A stretch of DNA of 64,000 bases, from positions 56,000-119,999 of the forward strand of contig PDIP01000060.1 of the NCBI GenBank assembly GCA_002811645.1, read 5' to 3'. The stretch comes from Corallochytrium limacisporum (Eukaryota > Opisthokonta). A program made the translations under genes and the position numbers. Position 1 is the first letter of the stretch; every line of letters starts with the position of its first letter. Positions 32,097-43,700 of the stretch are shown one piece after another. The notes beneath the pieces are model-generated. The model had not been told where the DNA came from, made no database searches, and saw nothing but the letters and a program-made list of their open reading frames with translations.

Positions 32097-33329
32097 GATC
32101 AACTAGCTTAGATTTCGTTACCTAAATAGCCATATCCAATCCATAAAGAATACTTGGTTCCATGCTGCAGTCTCAGATCACCCGGTCAGCTCAATTAAGT
32201 ACATTCCAAAACTCTCTTATAATTTACCGCGATACAGGGACCACAGATAGGGCTTCTCCCTCCCCGGGGTATGGGTCCCCCACTTCGGCCATAGCGGAGC
32301 CACCGCGGCCCAGTGGGGTCCGAAGTGAAGGGGTATTTCGTCCCCAGATTGTGCGCAGACCTCTTCACCGCTTTACCCAACCCANNNNNNNNNNNNNNNN
32401 NNNNNNNNNNNNNNNNNNNNNNNNNNNNNNNNNNNNNNNNNNNNNNNNNNNNNNNNNNNNNNNNNNNNNNNNNNNNNNNNNNNNNNNNNNNNNNNNNNNN
32501 NNNNNNNNNNNNNNNNNNNNNNNNNNNNNNNNNNNNNNNNNNNNNNNNNNNNNNNNNNNNNNNNNNNNNNNNNNNNNNNNNNNNNNNNNNNNNNNNNNNN
32601 NNNNNNNNTCCCCAACCCTCCCCGCCCGGTTCGCTGGCTATCAAACAGCGCCACGTTCTGCTAGGAGCCAATATCTTATCCCCTGGCCAGGATAGGTGTC
32701 TAGATTGGTGGCCCGACCTAATTGTACGATAGCAATACCAACGGACTAAGAAAATGGTAGAGTGGGGGCTCTGGCAGACCATCCGTGGGGCGGTGGCGCT
32801 GGCGAAATCTCGAGAGTAGTTGTGTGCGCAGTAACTGACACCCAAGAAAGAAGTAAAACGGAGATTGGGTGGGCTGCGGGCTGCGGGGAGGAGGACGGTG
32901 ATGGAGGGCAGACAGAGGGGTCCCGAGAGGGGGGGGGTTGGGTGGGATGGAGATTTGGGCTTGAGATCCCGAAACGGGAAGATCCGGGAGAACGTTGCCG
33001 TCACAACGAAGGTCCCGACTTGTCCAATAGATGATTGATGTTTGTTTGAACACCCTCTGATCACGTCTTTCGCATGGCAGTAATTCATAAATGATTTCTG
33101 CAAGGGACTGTTAGAAATCATTACTTTAAAGAGTCATCTTTGTGCTATCGGATGGCGGGAAACCCCCTTGCTGCATGGCGGTCCATTCCATGAGTACCAC
33201 AAGAATGAACCCGCATTAGATGTCTATTGTACAATACGAAGTATTTACGTATCACTATTTTGATTAGCCCGGCTTGTCCTCTTCAACCATGAGTTCGGTG
33301 ATAGCTTAGGGTTCTGGACCTACTGCCAA
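32097..33329. other. Intergenic region containing the assembly gap
   Basis: The hydrolase promoter lies at the left. GC-rich sequence with C/G-rich inverted bits flanks the N run, and ordinary sequence leads to the Sel1 gene's 3' end. No gene seen. ORFs spanning the gap are artefacts of untranslated N. Confidence 0.6.
32385..32608. other. Assembly gap of 224 N
   Basis: An unbroken run of N. Flanks read ACCCAACCCA on the left and TCCCCAACCCT on the right, so both edges end in CCCAACCC. A collapsed tandem repeat or polymerase-blocking GC-rich tract is a likely cause. Confidence 0.99.
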
Positions 33330-34634
33330 CTACGGGTTCCTACTCTGTCTGTGACTTCCTGGTATAGCTCCATCGTCCGAAGTCTCTGTGTTGCTGGATA
33401 AGTTCTGAAGCTCCGGTTCCTCATGATCAAGCTCACCACGGATGTCCTTTTCCACATACGTGGCCAATGCCTCCGCGTTCTTATTCCCGCCTTCTGCTGC
33501 AAGATTGAGCCAGTAAAGGGCCTTCTCCATGTCTTTCTCTACGCCCTTCCCATGCCAGTACAGCTGTCCCAGGTTCAGCTGGCTCAGAGTGAAGCCTTTC
33601 ATCGCAGCCAAAGAAAACCACTTCGCAGCTGACTTCATATCGTGCTCCACGCCACGCCCGCTGACGTAGTGCGTGCCAACGTTGTGCAGGGCCATTGGCC
33701 GGCCTGTGTACGCTGCCGTACGGTGGTGCGCAAAGGCGGTAATATAGCACTGCTTGTCTACAATCCGACCCTGTGAATACCATCGTGCTAGGGTCATGTG
33801 CGCCAAAAAGTCACCCTTGGCTGCAGCCATTGATACGAGGTCCAGAGCCTTCTCTTCGTCGACGCCAAGACGATACTTGGGATCGCTGTATGCAACGCCG
33901 AGGGTTGTCAAGGCCTCCAATACGCCCGCCGCTGCAGCCCTTTCAAAGTATTGCTTTGCGATCACTGGATCCGGCACCGTGGCACCCTCCTTACCCTCCA
34001 AAAAGAGCTGACCAGCAAGATGGAGGGCCGGAGGGTAGTCCACAACGCACAGCGTCAGAATTCGGGCGAAAGCTTCGTTGGCGAGAGGGTTGGTGCTATC
34101 TGCTTTGCTACCTAACGACACGGACGATCCTGTAGCTGTCTTGGTCATGCCATGGCCACTGAGCAGCATGCGTGAGTACAATAGATGGCCCGCATTAGAG
34201 CCGTGCTCTGCGCTTAGCCAGGCAAGCCCCGCAGCGATGCTCTGCATCCGACGGTAGGAGGGATCACCGGACAGACTGATCCCGTAGATGGTCTGGGCCA
34301 GACGATGGAGGGCATCAGGTCCAGCTGACCGAACAGCGTCGTCAAAATCTGTATCCGATCCCCAACCTTTCTCCAACTGACTTAGCGCCTCTAAGACCTG
34401 TGCCTCAGCGAATGGTAGAGATCCGTGGTAGTGATCCTCAACCTTGCGCATGAGTTGGATGACATTCGCCGCATTACTACGAGCCCTTAATTCAATACTA
34501 TGGCTTGAAGTATTCCTCTCTGTCTGTGTGCGCGTTACACTCTTAGTTTCCGTGGCGTATCCGGCGACCGATGCGTGTCTTCCACCGACAGGCTGTCTAA
34601 TAGTTCGGTAAAAGGCTGACCCGTACTTGAGCAT
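33330..34634 (-). CDS. Sel1-like repeat protein, 434 aa, possible mitochondrial presequence
   Basis: The central part (about 200-395) holds roughly five Sel1-like (TPR-related, alpha/alpha) repeats. These include ALHLAGQLFLEG...AKQYFERAAAAGVLEAL, ALHNVGTHYVSGRGVEHD and SQLNLGQLYWHGKGVEKDMEKALYWLNLAAEGGN, the last being the best consensus match. Such arrays are protein-interaction scaffolds. The first about 40 residues are Arg/Ser/Thr/Tyr-rich with almost no acidic residues, as in a mitochondrial targeting sequence; this is inference. The C-terminal 45 residues are acidic and probably disordered. Start at the first ATG. The partner and pathway cannot be assigned; Sel1 proteins act in ER degradation, chitin synthase activation and mitochondrial assembly. 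Confidence 0.9.
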   Translation of the reverse strand: MLKYGSAFYRTIRQPVGGRHASVAGYATETKSVTRTQTERNTSSHSIELRARSNAANVIQLMRKVEDHYHGSLPFAEAQVLEALSQLEKGWGSDTDFDDAVRSAGPDALHRLAQTIYGISLSGDPSYRRMQSIAAGLAWLSAEHGSNAGHLLYSRMLLSGHGMTKTATGSSVSLGSKADSTNPLANEAFARILTLCVVDYPPALHLAGQLFLEGKEGATVPDPVIAKQYFERAAAAGVLEALTTLGVAYSDPKYRLGVDEEKALDLVSMAAAKGDFLAHMTLARWYSQGRIVDKQCYITAFAHHRTAAYTGRPMALHNVGTHYVSGRGVEHDMKSAAKWFSLAAMKGFTLSQLNLGQLYWHGKGVEKDMEKALYWLNLAAEGGNKNAEALATYVEKDIRGELDHEEPELQNLSSNTETSDDGAIPGSHRQSRNP

Positions 34635-36293
34635 CCCTCTTGTGTGTGTACTAAGACTTTACAAAATTTCTTCCACACCTTTCATTTCGTCTTTGAGAAT
34701 TATCACCCACTATTGTCCTGCATGTCGCAGTAATTTCTAACACATTCCCTGGTGTTTTTGATTCTTCTGATTATCACTGCTTTCCCTACTGTGAGGCGCG
34801 ACAAAGCCTAAAGATGCCGCTTTTCTCTGGAATTAATGCAAACCCTCGCATACACTTAAGAACAGTGTAACACTGTTTCACCTTTAAATTCCTAGGTAGT
34901 GCACCGTGAAACCAATGCGTACTTGGAGAAATATGTCACCAAATCAACCGCAAATTCTTCAAATACGAGAGGCTCCCGTCCCGGAGCTCAAGGCACCACA
35001 TCCACCCGGTTTACGCCCGCACGGCCACAGAGAGGAATGGGTGAAGGGAAGGGGGGTGGGGAACCGAGCAGCCAAGGAACGAACTGGACCCCGCGTTAGT
35101 CGTTGGGTGAATTGAGGAGGGATGGAATTGTCTCCGCGCTGGCACCCTGTGCCGGTGTATCTATCATTGTGGCTGTCACTGTCCCTGTCGCTGTCTCTAT
35201 CCTAGTCACGTCCAGATCTCTGTCTTTTGTTTCCAACTCCGGGGTTGGTGTATCACAGTTGTCAGCAAAGAAAGAGGCTTGGAAACCAGCCCACATCGCA
35301 CATGGTCCCTCCACATCATCGATCGATGGGCCCGTTCAGCGAGCAGATGGTATCGCAGCGATACTTGGGAAACACCTCCGTGAAGCATCCAAAACTAGCA
35401 TGGTTACGATTCTGTCCCTAAACACATTGATGCTGTTTACAAGAACAATCCAGTGCGGAGATACGCCGATAAATAAGATGGAGCGCGCGATATAATCTGC
35501 GCATGGAGCATCTCGTGTTTCTCACAGTGTAAAATGGGGAAGAGAGAGGTCAATCTCATCCGATGCCATTTCAGCAGGATGCCCATGAAGGAGCATTGTT
35601 GATGCCTTCTTGTCGGGGATGCCAGATAGAGAGGTCCGCCACGTTTGTTTTCACCGAAAAAATAGAATTGGGATCTATTAGTGGACGAAGATTTGGACCA
35701 GGATAGCCTTGAACCCAATCTCAGTGAGGTCACTTTGCGTACCGGTCCGTACCGACGGTAGCGCTCGCAGAATCTGCGTTCAGCACACGACAAACAATTA
35801 TCCGGGCAGTGACAGTGAATTTGCTTTCGGAATGTACGAAAGAACAGCCGAATACACAGAGGCAACCACTCATTCCAAAGCGACTACCGTGCGGTGCACA
35901 CAGAGGTGACGAAATTGGAAGGACGCAAACGAAATCGGTACGCGTCGGGGCCCTTACTCGAATGTGTGTACTTGGCGGTCAATGGACAAGGTACTCAGGC
36001 GGAGAGGGAGGTTTCAGTGACACACCCTAACGAAAGTAGGGTGCATACCACCCGAAATCTGTGGCTACTACTTCGACAAAAGTTGTTCACACAGTCGTCA
36101 ACACCCCGAAGGCATGAGATACCCCCTCCCCTTCCAACACAACAAGGGCGATTGGCAATATGAAGAGTTTCAGTTTTGAGACCGCCGTATACGTCTTGCC
36201 GTAATTTGCACTATTTTGATGTGCCGTGGATGATTGTGGATGATTGACTGCCACCAAAGACAACAGGGCTCTAATGTGAGGACAATGTCCCCT

Positions 36294-36647
36294 CTAATGT
36301 AGAGGCCCGTATCCAAAAAGTGGTGGTGTGAAGGAAAGCGGGGAGCCGGTGGACACCCGAGTATCGGGCCTGTTCGAAGTACGGGTCTTGGAAGGGGATT
36401 TATTCTGAACGGGAATTGTATGGCCAGTCCGTCCTAACCAAAACAATCCACCGAGTTCAGTCCGGATCATCACGCAAGGAATGAAGTAGAAGCCCAGTCC
36501 CGTGTCATCTTCAATAGATGTGTTTCTGCCAGTGCCATAGACGTCGCACCCATCTAACCTCACATCCTCGTCATGGCGTCTGGGACGTGCAGAGCCTAAC
36601 GAAACCAGAAAGAGAAACAAGGAGAACTGCAGGCTGCTTAATGACAT
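36294..36647 (-). CDS. Candidate small secreted protein, 117 aa
   Basis: An ATG ORF whose product starts with a classic signal peptide: MSLSSLQF, a hydrophobic core LFLFLVSLG and a small-residue cleavage site SA before RPRRHDED. The mature part has two cysteines and a possible sequon (NTS), then a Ser/Thr/Pro-rich tail. Codon usage is intermediate between the real genes and random. No family recognised and no neighbours within several kb. It might be a real secreted peptide gene or the 5' remnant of a larger one. Confidence 0.3.
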   Translation of the reverse strand: MSLSSLQFSLFLFLVSLGSARPRRHDEDVRLDGCDVYGTGRNTSIEDDTGLGFYFIPCVMIRTELGGLFWLGRTGHTIPVQNKSPSKTRTSNRPDTRVSTGSPLSFTPPLFGYGPLH

Positions 36648-38713
36648 TTCCACTTCATTCACGATCAAACTAATCGCTTGCAGCCCGCGAACTACTTTAG
36701 ACCGTTTCTATTTCTGCTGTTCCCGGACGCAATCCTTACCACTTTCTTCCGCCGGAATAAAAGTATTGGTAGTGTTGGAAATACTACTTTCCTTGTACAG
36801 AGACCTCATCGGGCATCCCCGGCAGGGAACGTGTCGTTGACCCTGCCTTGTCTTTGGTTTCTGAGGGACACCGCTATCTTGCTACCATTTCCTACCGGCC
36901 TTCTTTCCGGTTCACTGGCAATCAAATCAATGCTTGCAGCCCACTGAATACCTTTCTCCTCTATCGCTGCTACACGACAACACACACGGCAACACAAGGA
37001 CATGTGGGCTGTTTTGAATCGCTGCCAGCATCAATACATACACAGGGTAGAGAAAGCACAGCATCCTTGTTCGTGTCTGCGCTACCATTCACATAAAGCA
37101 CACTCCACGCGATCGCACCCAAAATAAACAGGATTTGGGGGTATGGGGACACTTGAGGATTGCATTGGCTTTGTTCTGGGGATCCTAGCTATCCTCCACC
37201 CTCGCCACCCTCGTCTTTGGCCAGAGCTGCCCTTGATACTAGTTCATTTCATCCATAAAATATGGTTGAAATGTTGATATCAACAAAGCCTACGCAGCTC
37301 CTATATCTTGCTTCCTTCCTACAAGTTGACAAGATAGATTGATCAAGAGATAGCTTTGGGATTTCTGCAGGAATTCTATGATTCGTCCGCAGCGGGAGGG
37401 TGTGCCGTGTGCGCTTTATGTGCCCAAGATGAGGCCCTAAGGCATCACACATGAATGGAAAACGTGAGCTGGAGTGCACCGGCACAAACACACGACTTGG
37501 CAGCAATCGTATGGAATGCAACGGGTGAGCCGACGCATCTGTGATCACTCTCCCGCAACCATGCATAGTCCCCATGCGCTCAACAATGGATTGGGGTTTC
37601 TTGCCATGAGCCCACTTTCTGAACTCGTTTCCTCCCTCTGCAGTAGGAGTGGAAATGGCCAAAGCCTTGTCATGTCGGGGACGGGCGGCTGCACCACAGC
37701 TGGAAATACGACTTCAACGATAGGAGTGACAGGTGCACATTGTGGATACACACATGGCTTCTTGCCGGGTGCAGCGGCGCTGCATTTCTCCGTGTGCTCC
37801 CCAATCCGCCGTCTGGCAATCCAGAATACATTGGAGTAGCAAAAGCCAAGAATCCAACATTGACGTCCGTTGGCCCATCCATTAACACCACCTTGCAGGC
37901 AGTGGTGTGTGCGTTGCAAATACTGCAAACGAAGATTTCATCCGTCCCACCTTTCGTACTGGTTTGTGCATGAGTATGTACAGGCTACGTGTAGAACGCT
38001 TGCATTTAGGAGGTAAGTGAAATGTACAAACCTCGGGCACCACAAGAACACACTGCCGTCCGTTCGCTTTCCTCTCGCGTATGCTATGTATTTATAGTCC
38101 TCACTCATATCTTTCGTCGTTCTCGCTTGGTCCGGCGAAGAACCCAACCAACTCCTGACGCCATTGGACTGCAAGGATACAGGCGGCAGATAGGTGTGGG
38201 GAAAAGCGCCCACATGAAGTGTAGGAGGAAGCCGATAGTTTTTGGCTTAAGTTTTCATCTTGAACCAAACACCACCACCACGTCTTTTCTTTTTGTTTTT
38301 CTCGAAGTTTCGTCTTTGTGATAGCAAATGAATAGCTTAGAATAGTATCAGAAGTGGAGTGGAGTTATTAAACGCCAACCATCGTGGATCTCTGATAGAT
38401 AACATGGTAGTTGTTGAAAGATAATCGAAGAAAACAGCGTGCGTCGTCCATTTCAGTGCGGTTTGCGTTCGCTAAAATATGTGGGCGGAAGTAACACCGA
38501 ACGGAACCTTGATACACCCTCTCGGAAAAAGCGTTCTCATGCAAAACATCTTACTGATAATCTGTGTGTTGTATTTGCCCTTGCATGTTCAGAAAAAATT
38601 AGGAATTCGTTTGACGCTGAAGTTAGAACGGCAATCTTGAACTCAACTTTCCAAACTCCTCGAATTCATACGGTTGAATGTTCCGTCAACGCACCACCTC
38701 ACCTCCTTTCTTT

Positions 38714-38734
38714 CCCCCCCCCCGGGGGGGGGGG
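38714..38734. repeat. C10-G11 homopolymer palindrome
   Basis: Ten C are directly followed by eleven G, the most symmetrical C-run/G-run junction in the window. Confidence 0.92.
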
Positions 38735-40697
38735 CCGAAGATGGCAGACTCTACCCGTACATACACTATACATTAGGTATCCTTCCTGAAAAGGAAGGTT
38801 TTTGCCACGCTACAGAAAATCGTTGGTAGTTTTTGCTTTCTTGAATTCGCGAACCCCCTACGGGTCCCTAAGAAAACGGATCGACTTGCAACCTGAGCTT
38901 TGGGAAGGGAAGGAGTGAGAAGGGGGGGGGGGATTAGCGTTTTGGTTCTGAGGGCTCGGACATGTACCGCCACCCGGTAGCAGGTTCAGTGCATACGTGT
39001 GTGGTCTGGGGAATGCTGGAGTAAAATCTGTTAGGGTGCGCACCCGGGCAATGGACGGGTGATGTCAAAAAACCATTTGGGGGTCAGAATTGTTGGATTT
39101 TTGCAATGAGTGGGCAAATTTATAAGGTTCTATTTTGCAGAACGGGTGCCGCCACGAAGCGGTCAGATTGACTGGGCTTTCGCGAGCGTCCCCATCGAGA
39201 AATGGACGCTGGGTTTTGTCCAAAGTGCGTCCCCTGTGCTACCATCCTGTATACTACAAAATTTGGATTATTTATAGGGGTTCCGGGGGCATGGAGGAAG
39301 CCAAAGGCGAGGCCATCAACTTCGTGGACGTCGACGGCATACGAGCTCACTGCAGATGATGTGCGTTGAAACCACCCGTTGCCGCTTCGTCGCCTCCTTA
39401 CACTGCAAGGCCGGACAGGGTTGTAGACATGGACGCGCAACTATGTTGATTTTTAGTAATGGACCGCGCCTTCCTCCTATGTTGTTTGCTACGTGTTGCT
39501 TATTACAGTGAATTCGTTAAGTTTATCGCCCAAAAGTTGAACCCCCTGGGGTCCAAAAGGAACACGTAGGACACTCTATTCGGGTGCGATGGTGTCAATT
39601 TCAATGGAACTTCAGAAAGACCTAAGGACAAAAGGAGGTTGGAGGGTGGTACGTGCGGCTCGAGCGGTTGCAGAGATCCAGCAATCAAATTTATGAATGA
39701 ATTTCATCCGCGGTAAGTTCGTTTTCATCAACTTCAAAACAACTTCTAAGGTTAAAAGCTGTCAGGTTGTACCTTTTTCAGCTCCGTCTTTTTGTTGAGT
39801 TTGCGGGTCTTTCGCTACTCCCGACTGCCATACCCACCCGCGGCGAGCCCGAGAGTGTTAGCAGACGGGTTGTCTAGTTGTCCGTGCCTGAGCAATTGCA
39901 TACACATTCATCCGTAACCAACCCCACCCCTTAGGAACATCCATGCAAGACTTAAGGAAAGCCACTACCATCAAAGGCACCAATCCTTTGAAAGCACAAC
40001 ACATGCTCCATCATAATCTCTGCGGCCAAGCGGGCATCTAGCACCTTTCTGCATCCATGCGGTCTTCGTACACCTCGGATCTCGCGTTCTCTCTTCGGAT
40101 CTTCATAGGCCCCATTTGGAAAGTAATCCCCTAAAGAAATAAGCAGAATCTATCTTGGTAAAAAAAGTATGGAAGACGTTGAATTTTTTTCTTCAAAATG
40201 TCCTCGTTCCGTTCCCTATGGGCGTAGGAAACCACCCACATACTATTTCCATTAGAAGCATGTTGGAAATGCTCCGCGCATGCACCACCACAACTCTGCA
40301 GCTTTTGTGTTGTCTACGCCCTGCCTGCTTATGTTACGAAAGTGCACCTATTTGTAAATCGAGTACTTGTTCCAGTCATGCTCTGTTGGACCGAACAGTC
40401 GCTCGTGAGCTGGAAAACAAAATTTGCCATTCGTTCAATTTCTGTTCATATGACGAAAAAAAGTGTGTTTGGCTCTAAGTTAAGTCGCCGACGAGGAGTG
40501 GATCACAGCGCACGCGTTTTCAGAAGGATCAGATGATTCGAAACGGAGAGGGCAGGCCTCTTGTCCATTTAGAAAAAAGGGGTTGGCAAAGCGTCAACAC
40601 GAGCGAACTGAACACGTACACAAATAAATGTCAGTGAGTAACCCCCCATCAAGAGACAGCTTGAACAAAGAACGCAGAAGGAGTGCCGAGCATTTTA

Positions 40698-40717
40698 CAG
40701 CAGACTGGAGTCTGCTG
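40698..40717. repeat. Perfect 9-bp inverted repeat
   Basis: CAGCAGACT and AGTCTGCTG are separated by GG. A hairpin-forming or dimer-binding palindrome in gene-poor DNA; role unknown. Confidence 0.6.
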
Positions 40718-43700
40718 ATCTGAAAAAGTACGCACCCTTGGACATGATCACCAGAGGCAGAAATAAAACTCCACTGTCAAACTATTGTCCAGAGAAACCG
40801 TGCCCCTTGGTGAGGAGGGGATCCAAGAAGAAGAATGCAAACACGTAGTGTGAGGTATCGCTCCAAACGCACCCGATAGTTTCGGGTCTCCGCAGAAGGG
40901 CCCGTCGGGTGATGTCCTCCCTTTTCTCTTGTTAAGCCCGCTTCTTCCGAGACAGGAGAGAGTAGTTTGGGCGCCAGCAGTTCCCCGTACTAGCCCACGC
41001 ACTCCGTGATGAGTAGCCTTCAATTTAACTTTTCCATTTCTCTTGTCGATCTATCCCTCCACGCCGACTAGTCAACAAGGGCGGTCATGGGCGGTCAGCA
41101 TGCATGCATGAGAAAGGAGATTCTGAAGGAGGTCGATGGTCGGGCTAAAGTCCTTTCGTTTGCCTTCAATTCGTCTCTGAGTGCACTCTTTCGTCTCGCC
41201 CACTAAGCAACCGCAAAATGAAAACAATAACAATCCAACATCATCCCGTGCTGATTGTCACCGAGAATCTCTTGAATTTGGAAACAGGTTTACCAAATGA
41301 GCCAGCAATGTTGTGTGTATGTGCTTACGTTAGACTATGTAATGAGCTCAGCTTCCAAGTCACCAAGCCGTTACTCTGCAATGGTCTTGCATGTATGGCT
41401 GCAAAGCTGCGGATCGTGGTCCCATAGAGTAAGTATCAGATACCAGGATCCAACTATGGTCAACTGTCGAGCTCTCCATGACATCCTTCTTTGGGGGGAC
41501 GCGGTCTGTTGCTACAACATCAACACAGGAAGAACCCACTCGTCTGAATCACATTTTGACACACAGCAACTAGTACAGAACATTACGATGCCATCGCTGG
41601 CCTTTCGGAAGTAGAGACATCATTACCAAGGTTGAAAAGCCATATGCGGCCGGTGGCGCTTCACGATCGTATGCAAACACAGCCAGCTCCTGCTGACCCA
41701 CCCAAAAGCGTATCAACAGTACTCTCATTCTACGAATCACAGGGGGTCACAACATCCTAGTGCTGCAAAATGTATCGATCATCACTGAGTAAGGCATCCG
41801 ATCGCTCATCGCAGATGTGTTGCGTAGGCCATTCAGTTTTACTGGAGGATAACAAGGGGTATATATCATACACCCTGTGCTTGCCACTGTTTGTGCAGAA
41901 TCGAACCAGCGAACCGCAAAACAATGATTCCCGATGAGACCTGTCCTCAACTGATCCTACTCTGGCTTCTCACGAGGTGCCTTACAGTGCACAAACGCAA
42001 GGGCCTCTGTTTTCTCTCTCTCTTTCTCTTTTGACTTTTTTCCTGTCTCGCTCTGTTTGCTGTATTTCTCTCCACACTGATCCTGATACACCTTATTGTG
42101 TATTTGTCGTAACGAATTAAACTGCCAACTTGAGATAAAACAGAAAACGATAGACTAACCCGTCGGATGTTCCAGGGGATGATGCAGAAACATGTACCCC
42201 ATGTGGTTTGACACTATGAACGTGCGGGTCAAGTTGCGGCACTGTGGACGCTGAGTTCACCGACCAGTCCACAGTGCGGGTTCCATTTGAACTCCGTGCA
42301 CTTGCTCGGACACACCTCATGTTTTGCAGAAAAAATGAATGAGGGGGGGCAGTGGGGGTGCCACCAGAGGACCCCTACCGGAACGAGGGGTACATGTGCT
42401 CAATCCTTCGGGTAGTGGCAGAACCTGTCCCGCAGTCAAGGAGTTACACATACTGAAGAAAAAAACCTAGGGAGTTGAAGAAAAAAGGAAACAAGTATTT
42501 GCACGAGCACGTTTTCGGGACAATTTGCCGCACAGTGCTTTTCACTGTGTTTTAAATAGAAACTCACCACAAAGTCTCGTACCGGAAGGAGGGAAGGAGA
42601 GGGAAGGGCACCGAACGAGAATTTTTTTTCTCTGCCGGAAGTCTATAAAAAATTCTCTACCGGACTGCTTTCTGTTTCTAAACCGCAGGCAAGCTGTTGC
42701 TAAAGTGTGTAGGAGCCGGAAGGAGGCACAGCTGGGGTCGAGTTCAAACGAGTGTGGACAAAAAAAGTCAGCAAGACGAAAACTTCCGAAACCGAGCGGA
42801 AGAAATCCCGGGCAACGCTATACAAAAACTGCACCAACAGAGATACCACCAACACCAACTCTCTGTCCAAAGAGCCCATCATTGTGCCTGCATTCACCAA
42901 GAACTAAGCTGGCAAAGTGCAACAGAAGAGGAAACTAGATCAGCTGTCATCTACAAACACACGCAATTCTACCCGCACATCAAGAACAGGAATGGTCTAT
43001 AACAAAGAAATTGCTACACAACCGAAGCGCTGCTGCCAAGAATCTTCGTCACTCTTCCCTTCGAAGGGCTATATAGAGAGTTTGAACGGAATCGGCCTCA
43101 TGTTTACTATTCGTTCTGTCATTGCCAATTTTCACACAGGACCGGATCCGAGCGGAACCGGGCCGCTTTCTCCGTCAACAAAGCCGGGTTCCGAAACTCC
43201 GAGGTCCAGATAAGACGATAGAAGAAAAGAGAAGTAAATGAAATGAGAGAAGCACGTACAAATTACATGTAGTTTGTACTTCGCTTTCCTCCAATCTGCT
43301 CCTTTTTTGTCGTCCCTAAGAGAGAGAGAGCGAGCAGCAGGAGTTCACACGCTGTGTGTTCGTGCGAGCCTTCTTTTGTATACCTCTGAGCTTGAATGTT
43401 AAATACTTGTCCCTTTCAGAATCCCGCTACCCGTTCAATATGAAACGGCCCAACAATCTTCTACACAATTGATAAAGAGGAGAAGATAGCACGTAATATT
43501 GGACACACACAGACAAGAGGGCTGCGGAACTCTCGAATCTTAAATTGTCTCTGAATGGGGAATTTCTCCATTAAAAAAATTCTCCCGCTTTTTCTACTTT
43601 CGTTTTTCGTAGCCTTATCATTCACCAGCATCTGAACTTCTGTAGGGAGAACGCAAATATGTGACTGCCCAGGGGAGCAACGGACCTGCAAAAGGTCTTA

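Noticed and set aside
32195-33121. ORFs crossing the assembly gap
   Set aside because: They translate through unknown bases and have no coding character on either side.
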